Assembly (NCBI GenBank): GCA_905216095.1
Contig: CAJMSQ010000001.1
Location: forward strand, 1-64,000
Reading direction: 5' to 3'
DNA length: 64,000 nucleotides
DNA from: an uncultured bacterium
GTDB lineage: Bacteria; Bacteroidota; Bacteroidia; Bacteroidales; Bacteroidaceae
Shown: positions 42,728-52,009 of the stretch, in pieces
Layout: every line of letters begins with the position of its first letter
Numbering within the stretch: position 1 is the first letter of the stretch
Notes under the pieces: generated by a model
What the model saw: the letters and a program-made list of their open reading frames with translations, nothing else
Database searches by the model: none
Told to the model about the DNA's origin: nothing
Made by a program: the position numbers and the translations under genes

Positions 42728-43123
42728 TTATTTGTATGAATCTGGTTCTTCAGGGTCAGGGTCGGGCTCGGGCTCAGGGTCAGGAATATAATCGCATGAT
42801 CCTGATGCAGAACCGCATTCGCAGGAAGCCGAAGCAGAACCGCACGAGCATGATCCAGGTTTGCATGTAACTGCAAATTCGTAAGTAGTACTTCTACAGT
42901 AGTGATTACCGTCACACATTTTTTTACAGGCAATTAAACATTCTCTTCCGTCTTTTATTTCCTCTACCGGACTGGTCTCGAAGATGGCACCGCCTTTCAA
43001 TGTCATCTTACAGATGCAACTGCCTGGTTGGCAAGATTGTCCTGCTACGATCTCTTTCATCTCTTCGGGTGTGAGCACGTTTCCCAGTTCGTTTGTTTCG
43101 GGAATAGTCATTTTCTTTTTCAT
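42728..43123 (-). CDS. Cysteine-rich RiPP-like precursor peptide
   Basis: A 131-residue peptide. The leader ends in a Bacteroidota-type motif, NVLTPEEMKEIVAGQ, here with GQ instead of GG. The mature part has 13 Cys in two related blocks (CQPGSCIC and CKPGSCSC), then a short Ser/Cys repeat (CGSASASC, CGSASGSC), and an acidic proline-rich tail. The serine-rich linkers could carry sugars. It is the last gene after a double glycosyltransferase/methylase and a VKOR/thioredoxin fusion, so disulfide-bonded and glycosylated product is a reasonable inference. A metal-binding surface protein is the alternative. Confidence 0.75.
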   Translation of the reverse strand: MKKKMTIPETNELGNVLTPEEMKEIVAGQSCQPGSCICKMTLKGGAIFETSPVEEIKDGRECLIACKKMCDGNHYCRSTTYEFAVTCKPGSCSCGSASASCECGSASGSCDYIPDPEPEPDPDPEEPDSYK

Positions 43124-43183
43124 AATTGTTGTTTTTAGAAAGTTTATAAATAGGCGGGCGATTGTCCCGCCGGGTTGTATCTG

Positions 43184-45190
43184 TTATTTTGTGGCTTCTA
43201 CCGTGACGGACTCCAGCCGGTTGGCCCAATCAGGTATAACGGTGCCGTGACGCTCCAGCCCACATAGGAATGGATGGCTGCTCCGGCCGCTTTCCTGAAC
43301 CGCCACGCGACCGAATCCGGCCTGTGTGAGCATTTCGCACAAGGTAGCCAGGTCGTAGATGGTGCGGTGGTCCCACATCCGCATGAAGTCGTTCACGACG
43401 AGCGAGGCCGGCAAGGGATTTCCGTCGGCGGCAAAGTCGGCATAGATGCGCGGTGCGAACCGTTTCAGATGCCACTCCATGTATCGCCGGTGGATTTCGG
43501 CCTCCGGTTCGCTGTAGAGACGGATGAGGAAGTCGAGCGTAGGCAGGGTCAGCCGCAGCACGCCGCCCGGCCGCAGTACGCGGAAGCATTCGCGGAGCAT
43601 GGAACGTCCCTCGTCGTAGTCGAGATGTTCGAACATGTGTTCGGAAAAAACGTAGTCGAAGACGGCGTCGGGAAGCGGGAACGGACGTGCGGCATCGAGC
43701 CGGACGGCACGTCCCGTCGGCCGGACATCTGTGTTGAGCCAGCCGTCGATGGGGTTCGGGCCGCAGCCCAGATGGAGACCGTGAGGGCCGCTGCCGTGCA
43801 GGTAGGAAGCCATTTTTTCGTTACCTCCGTCGGGGTGCATGCCCGGCGCGGTGTCGTATTTCAGCACACTGCGCAGCAACAGTTCGATTCGCCGGCGGCT
43901 GTTGTCGAAATGTTCCGTGATTTGTCCTTTCCGGTTGTTGGAAACCGTCACGTCGGAGTAGCCGAAGTCGGTCTGTTCCGACACAAAGGGATAGACGACC
44001 AGCTTGTTGGTCAGCAGGCGCGACAGGAACTCGTCGGCCACGTCCTTCCTGCCGAAACCGGCAGCGAGAATGAGCGGAAAGGCACGGCGATAGATGACGG
44101 TGAACTGGGTGCACCACGTCCAGTCCGCCCACCACAGACCGTCGCAGATGGGCGCCATGTCGCCGAAGCCACCGATGCCGCCCAGCAGGATGTGCGTGCC
44201 CATGATGCCGGCCTCGCGTACCTGCCGGAAGAACCGGCCACGGTCGTAGTCGGCCGTGAATGTGTGGTCGTCTTCGCAGACAAGGATGACGTCGTCACCG
44301 TCCTTGTCGGCCTGTTCCACTATCTTACGGATGCTGTGCCACAGGCCCGTGGCTCCGCGACGGTGTCGGCAGGCTTCGACAATGTGCACGTCGAACTCGT
44401 CGCGCCCTTCAAACTCCCGCCGGATATGGGCCAGCCGTTCCGTATGTTCGGGAAGATGGATGACGAATGCGGGCAGAACCACCTCGCCGGCCTTGCATGT
44501 TGTGTTCTCTCCGTCTTCGTGGATGGCATTGGCGGCCGGAATGTTGCGGGCCGTGCGATAGAACGTGCGAGCTTTGTCGAGCACCGCCAGCCGCCGGCGC
44601 ATGTTCCGGAACAGGGCCGGCACACGCCCGGCTTCGTTGTTGAGACTTGTGACATCGGAGTAGCCGAAATCAATCTGCATACTGATGTTCGGACAGATGA
44701 CGAACACCTTGTCCGTGATTTCCGACAGGAACTTGTCGGTGACATACCCTTTGTCCGTCCGGTAGGACAGAATCCGGTCGTAGAACCGGTTGAAGATGAC
44801 GGTAAACTGCATACCGTTGAAGGCATCCACGTGGAACAGGTGGGCCGACACCTGTACAGGGGCGCGCATCCAGCTCATGCCTCCCGACAGCAGGTCGGCC
44901 CCGAGGCGGTCGGCCTCGGCTATGCGGTCGCGCAAGGCATTGGCATCGTAGTCTTCGGTGAATACGTGGTCGTCTTCGCAGAAAATGAAGAATCGGCTGC
45001 CCTGTGCGGCTTCGCGTTCGACGATGCCGTAGAATGTCTGCCACAGCCCCCACGGTCCGTTGTCGCGCTCGATGGCGGGAACCACGGTCAGGGAAAACTC
45101 GTCCCGGCCGGCAAACTGCGCCTCGATGGAGGCTTTACGCTCCGGTCTCCTGGCGAGATTGGGAGCATATACGGAAATAGTCTCTTTCAT
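43184..45190 (-). CDS. Double glycosyltransferase fused to a SAM methyltransferase
   Basis: A 668-residue protein. Two related glycosyltransferase-like domains (about residues 1-210 and 235-445) each have an EDDH acidic motif (FIFCEDDHVFTEDYD and LVCEDDHTFTADYD), similar to GT25-type enzymes. The third domain (about 475-640) is a class I methyltransferase with GLHLGCGPNPIDGWLNTDVR, then FDYVFSEHMFEHLDY and RVLRPGGVLRLTLP. No signal peptide is present. It lies between the VKOR-type protein and the Cys-rich peptide, pointing to glycosylation and perhaps methylation of that peptide. Confidence 0.85.
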   Translation of the reverse strand: MKETISVYAPNLARRPERKASIEAQFAGRDEFSLTVVPAIERDNGPWGLWQTFYGIVEREAAQGSRFFIFCEDDHVFTEDYDANALRDRIAEADRLGADLLSGGMSWMRAPVQVSAHLFHVDAFNGMQFTVIFNRFYDRILSYRTDKGYVTDKFLSEITDKVFVICPNISMQIDFGYSDVTSLNNEAGRVPALFRNMRRRLAVLDKARTFYRTARNIPAANAIHEDGENTTCKAGEVVLPAFVIHLPEHTERLAHIRREFEGRDEFDVHIVEACRHRRGATGLWHSIRKIVEQADKDGDDVILVCEDDHTFTADYDRGRFFRQVREAGIMGTHILLGGIGGFGDMAPICDGLWWADWTWCTQFTVIYRRAFPLILAAGFGRKDVADEFLSRLLTNKLVVYPFVSEQTDFGYSDVTVSNNRKGQITEHFDNSRRRIELLLRSVLKYDTAPGMHPDGGNEKMASYLHGSGPHGLHLGCGPNPIDGWLNTDVRPTGRAVRLDAARPFPLPDAVFDYVFSEHMFEHLDYDEGRSMLRECFRVLRPGGVLRLTLPTLDFLIRLYSEPEAEIHRRYMEWHLKRFAPRIYADFAADGNPLPASLVVNDFMRMWDHRTIYDLATLCEMLTQAGFGRVAVQESGRSSHPFLCGLERHGTVIPDWANRLESVTVEATK

Positions 45191-45219
45191 AATGCCTGTG
45201 AATTGAATTATAGTATCTT

Positions 45220-46776
45220 TCAGAACAGTTCGATGAGATCTTCAATCTCGTATCCGTCGGGAAGCGGCCGTCCGTCCACGATAATCTTGGGCGTGGCGTC
45301 CAGCCCCGTCCGGTCGGCCCATCGGTCGTGCTTTCCCAGCTCGGCGTCTACCGCTGCGGCACAGGCTTCCCCGTCGGTTACGCCGGTGAAGAAACGGCGT
45401 CCTTCCTCTTTTCCGCCGGCGTACCAGCCGGACAGTAGCCGCCATGTCCGTTCCGCGCCTTCTTTCAGATAAGTCGCGATGATGTACCGGTTGGCTCCTT
45501 TCAGTTCGTCGGTGAAATAGGTGAAGACATAGCGGATGCCGAAACCGGCGTCGAGCAGGGTCTGTGCCCGCCGGTGCATCCGTGCGCACGGGTCGCAGTA
45601 AGGATTGCTGAATATCGTGATTTCGGGTTTTCCGGGTTGCGGGTTGCCGAAGAGCAGTGCCGATGCCGCCGGCCCTGTCTCGTATTGCGGTTGTTTCTCC
45701 TGCAGTCCGGCGAAGACGGACAAGTCGTATTTCAGGCGTTTGAGGGCCGCGATTTCCGTCTGCGCTTCTTTTGCGCTTTTCGCGGCGGCGGTTACTCTGT
45801 GCGTGACTACGACGAGTGCGGCTATGGCTATGGCCTGTGCGGCCAGTCCGACGATTATTTCCGCCGGTGCCGGTGCGGCGGCCGTTCCCGAGTAATGTCC
45901 CGAAAAGAGCAATACCAGAAACTGCACCCAGACAAGACCCTGCACGGTCAGGCATAGCGGGCACCACGTTTTGGCGCGGCGGCCTTGGTACCAGATGCTC
46001 CATACGGTAAACGGCAAGGCACATGCAATGACCGCCGACAGGCATATCATGCCCCCTTCGGGCCATAGTGTCAGCATCAACAGGTTGCCGGCGAAGAAAC
46101 CGAATCCGCATTCGCTCCATCCGTAACGGCCGGCTATCTTGGCGGCTTTTGTCTCCAGCAGACTGCTGCATCCGTGCGGGGTGAACAGGCTGCAAAGTCT
46201 GTCGGCCAGCCGGTTTTCGGCATGTAGTGTTTCCTGTATAAGCAGGTAGCAGACGTATAGTGCGGCCAGGTTCAGAGCCAGCGAAAGGACGAACGGAGCC
46301 ATGGGGCCGTGGTGGCCCGACAGAGCGGCCGCCATGGCCATCACTCCGGCCGTGGCCAGGACGACGCGCTCCATCCGGACGAACCGCTCTTTGCGGCGGT
46401 GGCTTTCGATGTCGGGTTCGCCCGAATGGTTGTCCGTAACGGCTGTCAGCACCACACCGGACCAGCGGTCCGTAAATTCCCCGACGGTCATTTTGACATC
46501 TTTGCCCTTTTGCTCGCAGACGACATGCCGCTCGTCTGCACTTTTCACCAGCAGGAGACTGCGGGATACCTCGGCAAGCAACGGCATAGGCAGCTCCTGT
46601 AACTTGCCCTTGTCCGCGATGCGTACGGCAGATGCCTTTACGCCATATGTTCCGAGTAATTTCATCATTCCCCACATCGTACCTCCGTAGGGGTGTCTGC
46701 GCCATGCCGCCGAAGCAAATGTATGCGTGTGTTCCACGCCGAGTGCCAAAAGAAAACGTTCCAATAGTGTCTGCAT
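45220..46776 (-). CDS. VKOR-family protein with degenerate C39 and thioredoxin-like domains
   Basis: A 518-residue membrane protein. Residues 1-120 resemble a C39 peptidase fold but without the catalytic Cys (FASAAWRRHPYGGTMWG). Residues about 140-310 are a vitamin K epoxide reductase domain with five helices and the CxxC WCPLC. Residues about 370-518 are a DsbA/thioredoxin-like domain with NPYCDPCARM and a cis-Pro-like ATPKIIV. It would make disulfide bonds and pass electrons to quinone. It heads the operon that ends in the 13-Cys peptide, the probable client. Confidence 0.88.
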   Translation of the reverse strand: MQTLLERFLLALGVEHTHTFASAAWRRHPYGGTMWGMMKLLGTYGVKASAVRIADKGKLQELPMPLLAEVSRSLLLVKSADERHVVCEQKGKDVKMTVGEFTDRWSGVVLTAVTDNHSGEPDIESHRRKERFVRMERVVLATAGVMAMAAALSGHHGPMAPFVLSLALNLAALYVCYLLIQETLHAENRLADRLCSLFTPHGCSSLLETKAAKIAGRYGWSECGFGFFAGNLLMLTLWPEGGMICLSAVIACALPFTVWSIWYQGRRAKTWCPLCLTVQGLVWVQFLVLLFSGHYSGTAAAPAPAEIIVGLAAQAIAIAALVVVTHRVTAAAKSAKEAQTEIAALKRLKYDLSVFAGLQEKQPQYETGPAASALLFGNPQPGKPEITIFSNPYCDPCARMHRRAQTLLDAGFGIRYVFTYFTDELKGANRYIIATYLKEGAERTWRLLSGWYAGGKEEGRRFFTGVTDGEACAAAVDAELGKHDRWADRTGLDATPKIIVDGRPLPDGYEIEDLIELF

Positions 46777-47207
46777 ACCTATATGTTCTGATTTTGAATC
46801 ATTGTCCGATATGCGAATGTAGAGGTTGGTATTTTCCTATCCAATGGTCCGGCCCTTATTTTTCTGTCGTTTAATCATGTTTGGCATACATGTACCTTCC
46901 TTAAATCCGGACAGGTTAATTTTATTAGCGTCCATGCGCTACGCCTGTCGGAGTTATGGTATTATGTAACAACGAGTAACGGATGCGATAGCAGAAAAGC
47001 GTATCGCATCCGTTACGGGTATTTTATCATGTTGAAAGAACGTTCCCGACAGTGAAATTAATTGTCGTGTCTGTTCTTACCGGTCGGTTTGGTGAATCTT
47101 TTGCTTGCAGTTATACCTTCCGGCATAGATGGCAGGTGTGGATGTCTTATTCTTTTTTCTCCTGCCACGGCGTTCCGCCGGCGTTCTCCATGTCCCGTTT
47201 TTGTATT
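46777..47207. other. 430-bp spacer with a 15-bp perfect hairpin
   Basis: No gene is seen. GTAACGGATGCGATA (46976-46990) and its complement (47002-47016) surround an 11-base loop. It lies upstream of both divergent units and may be a terminator of a lost gene or a regulator-binding palindrome. Confidence 0.55.
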
Positions 47208-47215
47208 ACCTTTGC
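47208..47215 (+). promoter_or_regulatory. -7 promoter element of the M48 peptidase gene
   Basis: TACCTTTG lies 31 bp upstream of the start codon at 47246. A -33 match is weak. Confidence 0.6.
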
Positions 47216-47245
47216 GCCGCATTATAAAAAATAACTGAAAGTATC

Positions 47246-48073
47246 ATGAAACGATTGATTGTGAAATCTGCCGTGGCCCTGTTCTGCACGGTTGCGGCCG
47301 TGCCCGCTGCGGCACAGTTCAATTTCAAAAAGGCCATCGGAGGCGCACAGAAGGCCGTACAGGCGGCTACGCTGACCGACGCGCAGATGGCCGCCTATGT
47401 CAAGGAGTACATCGAGTGGATGGACAAGAACAATCCCGTGTGTGCTGACGACGACGCCTATACCCTGCGGTTGAAGAAACTCACGCAGGGACTGACCGAC
47501 GTGGAAGGTATCCCCTTGAACTTCAAGGTCTATCACGTCATCGATGTGAACGCTTTCGCCTGTGCCGACGGCAGTGTGCGCGTCTTTTCCTCGCTCATGG
47601 ACATCATGACCGACGAGGAGTTGCTCGGGGTCATCGGCCACGAGGTGGGACATGTGGCCCACAAGGATTCGAAAAAGGCGTTCCGCACCGCTCTCCTCAC
47701 TTCGGCGCTGAAGGACGGCGTGGCGTCGGGCGGCAGCGTGGCCGCGGCACTCACGGATTCGCAGCTCGGCAGCCTGGGCGAGGCGCTGGTCAATGCGCGC
47801 TATTCGCAGAAGCAGGAGAATGCGGCCGACGACTATGGGTATGAGTTCTTGCGGAAGGCGGGAAAGAACCCGTGGGCGATGGCCTTGTCGTTCAGCCGTC
47901 TGAAGCAGTTGCAGGATGCCGCCGGCGCGCAGAAGAGCAGCCGTCTGAACCAGTTGTTCTCCACGCACCCCGACCTTGACGCCCGCATCGGGCGCATGGA
48001 GAAGAGGGCTACGGCCGACGGATTCAGCCGCCCCGTGCAGACCGGTGCCCCGTCTGCGGCGGGAAAGAAATAA
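47246..48073 (+). CDS. M48-family metallopeptidase
   Basis: A 275-residue exported peptidase with a signal peptide (to about residue 24, VPAAAQF). The zinc site is GVIGHEVGHVAHKDS, with the third ligand in ENAADDYGYEFLRKAG. This is the loiP/yggG type of soluble periplasmic M48 peptidase. A likely role is quality control of envelope proteins. It stands alone and is convergent with the gene at 48367. Confidence 0.93.
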   Translation: MKRLIVKSAVALFCTVAAVPAAAQFNFKKAIGGAQKAVQAATLTDAQMAAYVKEYIEWMDKNNPVCADDDAYTLRLKKLTQGLTDVEGIPLNFKVYHVIDVNAFACADGSVRVFSSLMDIMTDEELLGVIGHEVGHVAHKDSKKAFRTALLTSALKDGVASGGSVAAALTDSQLGSLGEALVNARYSQKQENAADDYGYEFLRKAGKNPWAMALSFSRLKQLQDAAGAQKSSRLNQLFSTHPDLDARIGRMEKRATADGFSRPVQTGAPSAAGKK

Positions 48074-48173
48074 TCCGCGCCGGGCATGGTGCGGCCGGGA
48101 CGGGGCGCGCCGTACGCGGAAGCTGGAAACCGGAGCTTTACTTCACGGAAATTCTATCCGTGCATGTAGGAAG

Positions 48174-48234
48174 AACTAAGATAGGGATAGTTTTTCCTAA
48201 CCCTATGATAGTTTTTCCTATCCCTATCTTAGTT
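48174..48234. repeat. Intergenic palindromic repeat, related member 3
   Basis: AACTAAGATAGGGATAG (48174-48190) pairs exactly with its complement at 48218-48234. The arms contain TTTTTCCTA spacers like the other members and GCATGTAGGAA just upstream. The sequence CTATCCCTATCTTAGTTT reappears in member 6 at 63078. Confidence 0.8.
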
Positions 48235-48366
48235 TCCGCCCGGTTGCGGGGCGGTTTTCGGGACGCGGCGGACGGACGGTCCGGCCGCGTTGATGCGGCG
48301 AAGCCGGCGGCGGGATGATTTCCCCGCCGCCGGCTTCGTGTCGTCTTCCTGTCCGTGTGCGTTTTC

Positions 48367-48783
48367 TCAGTTGTCCTTCTGCGTCAGCATACGCGTGGAC
48401 TCGAGGATGGGCAGGTTGGTCTCCGTCGGCACGTAGATGACGGTCTTGTTGCCCAGGTCGGCCTGCTGGCGCACCCACAGGTATTGGATGTACGTCGGGG
48501 TGATGCTTCCGTTCTCGATGCGTATGGCTTCGGCCGCGCCCTTGGCACGTTCTATTTCGGCCTGCGCGTTCAGTTTTTCGGCTTCCAGGTTGGCGCGTGC
48601 CTCTTCCACCTTGATTTTCCGGTTTTGTTCGGCTTTGGCGAATTCGGCCTTGCCTTCCATCTCCTGCGACCATACGTTGTAGAGCGGCAGTCCGATGGCA
48701 AAGGCGAACACCAGGACGATGACGCCGACGGCCACGAGCGCGATGGCCTTGAAGTTCACTTCCGTGTAATGGTTCCTGTTCAT
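48367..48783 (-). CDS. Small membrane protein with SPFH/prohibitin-like helix
   Basis: A 138-residue protein with one N-terminal membrane helix (AIALVAVGVIVLVFAFAIG) and an Ala/Glu-rich helix (KVEEARANLEAEKLNAQAEI) like the coiled coil of prohibitin/band-7 proteins. The SPFH core is absent. The tail NKTVIYVPTETNLPILES resembles C-termini of prohibitin-type proteins. It precedes the next gene by 43 bp and may share a promoter with hisS. Confidence 0.75.
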   Translation of the reverse strand: MNRNHYTEVNFKAIALVAVGVIVLVFAFAIGLPLYNVWSQEMEGKAEFAKAEQNRKIKVEEARANLEAEKLNAQAEIERAKGAAEAIRIENGSITPTYIQYLWVRQQADLGNKTVIYVPTETNLPILESTRMLTQKDN

Positions 48784-48826
48784 GATGTCTGTTCTTTTTG
48801 ATGGGTTATGGTCGGTTTGCGGCGCG

Positions 48827-50209
48827 TCAGTCCTGTTGCGGCGCGTCGGCGGTGACGGCGGCTATGACTTCCTCGATGCCGAGCGCCTGCTGCCGGCCCG
48901 TGGTCATGTCCTTGAGCATGACGTTGCCGGCTTCCAGCTCGTTTTCGCCCACGATGGCCACGAAGGGGATGGCGTGTGCGTTGGCATAGGCCATCTGTTT
49001 TTTCATTTTCGTGCTGTCCGGGAACACTTCGGTGGCTATTCCGGCGCGCCGGCACACTGCCGCCATGCGCAGGCAGGCTGCCGCCTCGCGCGGGCCGAAG
49101 TTGATGAACAGCAGGCGCGTGCCTGCGGCTGCGGCTTCGGGATAGAGGCCGAGCTGGCCCAGGACATCGTAGATGCGGTCCGCGCCGAACGAGATGCCCA
49201 CGCCCGACAGTCCCGGCAACCCGAAGATGCCGGTCAGGTTGTCGTATCGTCCGCCGCCCGTGATGCTGCCTATCTCCACGTCGAGGGCTTTCACCTCGAA
49301 GATGCAGCCCGTGTAGTAGTTGAGCCCGCGGGCCAGCGTCAGGTCAAGCTCGACCCGGTTGTGCAGTTCCGCGCCGGCGAGTGCGTCGAGCACGAAGGCC
49401 GCTTCGTCGCAGCCCTTGAGTCCCGTCTCGCTGGCGGCCAGCACGTCGCGCATGGTGGCTATCTTTTCGGCGTTCGAGCCTTCCAGGCGGATGATGGGCT
49501 GGAGTTTGTCGATTTCTTCGTCGGCCAGTCCTGCGGCGCGCAGTTCCGCGTTCACGCCGTCCAGGCCTATCTTGTCCAGTTTGTCGATGGTCACGGTGAT
49601 GTCCACTATCTTGTCGGCGCGGCCTATGACTTCGGCGATGCCCGAGAGTATCTTGCGGTTGTTCAGCTTGATGCAGACGCGTATGCCGAAGCGGGTGAAC
49701 ACCTCGTCCACTATCTGCATCAGTTCCACCTCGTTGAGCAGCGAGTCGGAGCCCACGACGTCGGCGTCGCACTGGTAGAACTCGCGGTAGCGGCCCTTTT
49801 GCGGCCGGTCGGCGCGCCACACGGGCTGAATCTGGTAACGCTTGAAGGGCATCTGCAGCTCGTCGCGGTGCTGCACGACGTAGCGGGCAAAGGGGACGGT
49901 CAGGTCGTAGCGCAGGCCTTTTTCGCAGAAGCGCGGGGCCAGCTGCGCGGCCGTGCGCTCGTCATACTCGGCGGCGGTGGCGCCGTGCTTGAAGTCGCCC
50001 GAGTTCAGTATCTTGAACAGCAGCTTGTCGCCCTCCTCGCCGTATTTTCCCATGAGCGTGGAGAGGTTTTCCATGGCCGGCGTCTCGATTTGCCGGAAGC
50101 CGTAGAGGGCGTAAACGTCGCGGATGGTGTTGAATATGTAGTTGCGCTTCGCCGTCTCCACGGGCGAGAAGTCGCGTGTGCCTTTGGGTATGCCGGGTTT
50201 CTGTGCCAT
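48827..50209 (-). CDS. hisS: Histidine--tRNA ligase
   Basis: A 460-residue class II aminoacyl-tRNA synthetase that charges tRNA-His. Motif 1 region begins [17 protein letters not shown]. Motif 2 is [14 protein letters not shown] followed by [20 protein letters not shown]. The histidine-specific loop is [15 protein letters not shown], and motif 3 is GGGRYDNL with [10 protein letters not shown]. The C-terminal anticodon-binding domain is intact. It is part of a minus-strand group with the small membrane protein and lies 70 bp after the phosphoesterase gene. Confidence 0.97.
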   Translation of the reverse strand: MAQKPGIPKGTRDFSPVETAKRNYIFNTIRDVYALYGFRQIETPAMENLSTLMGKYGEEGDKLLFKILNSGDFKHGATAAEYDERTAAQLAPRFCEKGLRYDLTVPFARYVVQHRDELQMPFKRYQIQPVWRADRPQKGRYREFYQCDADVVGSDSLLNEVELMQIVDEVFTRFGIRVCIKLNNRKILSGIAEVIGRADKIVDITVTIDKLDKIGLDGVNAELRAAGLADEEIDKLQPIIRLEGSNAEKIATMRDVLAASETGLKGCDEAAFVLDALAGAELHNRVELDLTLARGLNYYTGCIFEVKALDVEIGSITGGGRYDNLTGIFGLPGLSGVGISFGADRIYDVLGQLGLYPEAAAAGTRLLFINFGPREAAACLRMAAVCRRAGIATEVFPDSTKMKKQMAYANAHAIPFVAIVGENELEAGNVMLKDMTTGRQQALGIEEVIAAVTADAPQQD

Positions 50210-50279
50210 ATCTTTCTTTGTGTGCGTGAATGTTTTCTTATATATTGATATAGGTGTGCGGGGATGTGCGGCCGGCGGA

Positions 50280-51419
50280 TTATTCCACTTCCTTGACCAA
50301 GTAAATCATTGTCGGAAGGTGGTCGCTGTATCCGTTGAGCCAAGCTCCGCCGGCGTGCGTGCGCAGCGGGTTGCCCTTGTAGCGTCCTTCCTGCTGGAAG
50401 AGCCAGTCGCGCATGAATATCTCGTTGCGGTAGAACTTCAGTGTCGAGCGGTCGGTGCCCAGCAGGTTGCCCGTGAAGACTATCTGGTCGAACAGGTTCC
50501 ACTTGCCGTTGTAGCGCAGTGTGCCCTGCCCTGTCTTGTACAGCATGTCGTACCACGGGTTATACAGTTCGTCGTCCGTCTTCACGTCCTGCGTGCGCCT
50601 TTTGCAGCCCAAGGCCGTCGTCATGCTCTTGTTGTCGGGGTCGTCGTTCATGTCGCCCATGATGACCACCTTGGCCCCGGGGTCCTGCCGCAGGAGCGCG
50701 TCCTTGAGCAGCCGCACCTGGTGTCCGGCCCGCTCGCGCGCCTCGCTGCCTGCCGCACGCGACGGCCAGTGGTTCACGATGAAGTGCATCTTCTCGCCCG
50801 CCAGCCGGCCCGACATGACCAGGAAGCCGCGCGTGATGTAGGTCGTGTCGCCCAGCAGCTCGGTGCGTGCCGTCACGCGACCGTCGGCGTCAGTCGTGAA
50901 GCCCAGCAGCTCCTCGTCGGGGCGGTCCTTGTAGAGGTAATAATAGGGGACGAGCATACTGCTTTCCAGCTTGAACATACGGGGATTGTACAGGAAGGCG
51001 CAATCCACGCCGCGGCGGTCGGGTCCGTCGTAGTGAACGATTTTCAGCCCGCGGTCGCGCAGTGCCGGCTGCGCCGTGAGGTCCTCGAGCACGCGGCGGT
51101 TCTCCACCTCGGAGACGCCGATGACGGCCGGTCCCTGCCGCAGCTTGTCCGTGCAGAGCAGCGACAGCACCTTGGCCATGTTGTGCAGTTTGGCCTCATA
51201 CTTCATCTTGCCCCAGTTCATCGTGCCGTCGGGCAGGAACTCGTAGTCGCGCTTGCCGTAGTCGTGTACCGTGTCGAAGAGGTTCTCCAGATTGTAGAAA
51301 GCCACCCCGTAGAGCGCATAGCGTTTCTCGTTGTCAGTGTTGTTTCCGGGCGTTGCCGCCGTTGTCGTCGCCGCGGCTGCGAATGCCAGCAGCAGCAGGC
51401 TTATCCAAATGCGTTTCAT
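50280..51419 (-). CDS. Exported endonuclease/exonuclease/phosphatase family protein
   Basis: A 379-residue protein counted from ATG 51419 with a signal peptide ([20 protein letters not shown]). EEP-fold signs are NLENLF near the start, the ligand Glu in [25 protein letters not shown] as the catalytic His segment, [11 protein letters not shown], and the final SDHLPTM. The family cleaves phosphodiesters of nucleic acids or lipids; here it is probably a secreted nuclease or phosphatase. A -7 box TACCTTTG is seen on the minus strand at 51463 to 51456. Confidence 0.92.
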   Translation of the reverse strand: MKRIWISLLLLAFAAAATTTAATPGNNTDNEKRYALYGVAFYNLENLFDTVHDYGKRDYEFLPDGTMNWGKMKYEAKLHNMAKVLSLLCTDKLRQGPAVIGVSEVENRRVLEDLTAQPALRDRGLKIVHYDGPDRRGVDCAFLYNPRMFKLESSMLVPYYYLYKDRPDEELLGFTTDADGRVTARTELLGDTTYITRGFLVMSGRLAGEKMHFIVNHWPSRAAGSEARERAGHQVRLLKDALLRQDPGAKVVIMGDMNDDPDNKSMTTALGCKRRTQDVKTDDELYNPWYDMLYKTGQGTLRYNGKWNLFDQIVFTGNLLGTDRSTLKFYRNEIFMRDWLFQQEGRYKGNPLRTHAGGAWLNGYSDHLPTMIYLVKEVE

Positions 51420-51682
51420 GTGTATACCGTCTTGGTGATGAATGTTTCTTAGCCGCAAAGGTAGTGCTTTTCTCCGTAAGTCGTGCTTTTTCCCGAAAAA
51501 CTCTTGCGCTTTCTTTCATGTCTTCGGGAGTGTCTTTTCATTCCGGAAGGCACATTTTCTCTTCTGCGCCGGCCGTCGGCCGGTCCGGTTCCCGGTCTGC
51601 CCCGGCGTTTCTGCCTGCCGCGTCCCGCGTCCGTGCGGGCCGGAAATCCGCCTTTCCGTTGCCATTGATAATGAGAGGGATA

Positions 51683-51760
51683 CCTACATGGCATCTACGC
51701 GCGACTACAAGCCATGTAGTTTGAATTACATGGCTTGTAGGAAATGCTACATGGCTTGTA
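51683..51760. repeat. Intergenic palindromic repeat, member 4
   Basis: Core units CTACATGGCATCTA, CTACAAGCCATGTAG, TTACATGGCTTGTAG and CTACATGGCTTGTAG occur in series with short spacers. It lies in the 590-bp divergent region between the phosphoesterase gene and the second exoprotein gene. Confidence 0.85.
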
Positions 51761-51876
51761 GTTCCGCCGGGCCTGCGGCGGGCGGTTTCACAGCCGGCTT
51801 TTTCCGACGGATTCCGCACCGGAACCGCACCTTTTCCCGCCTTTTTGAAGAAAATTTATCAAATTAACATTTTTTA

Positions 51877-51918
51877 CCCCCCCCAATTTGCGGATTTAAG
51901 CCTTCGTAAGTATTTTTG
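51877..51918 (+). promoter_or_regulatory. Promoter with adjacent C8 tract (paralogue 2)
   Basis: Eight C (51877-51884) precede TTTG (51887-51890), a 20-bp spacer and TATTTTTG (51911-51918). It is the same promoter as in arm 1, but the homopolymer is one base longer. Confidence 0.8.
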
Positions 51919-52009
51919 CGCCGTTCCTCTGAAAAAATTACCTTAAGTCTCAGTATAAGAACAACCGAAAATTATAAAACCCAAGTATCAATTAACAATT
52001 AACAAAACC

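Noticed and set aside
42649..42933. A 94-residue frame overlapping the Cys-rich peptide gene
   Set aside because: It runs through the terminator and is out of frame with the peptide that has the leader-like motif.
43274..45472. A 732-residue open frame on the plus strand
   Set aside because: It is fully antisense to the glycosyltransferase/methylase gene, which has clear motifs. Long antisense frames are expected in GC-rich DNA.
48782..50248. A 488-residue open frame on the plus strand
   Set aside because: It is antisense to hisS, whose motifs are unmistakable.
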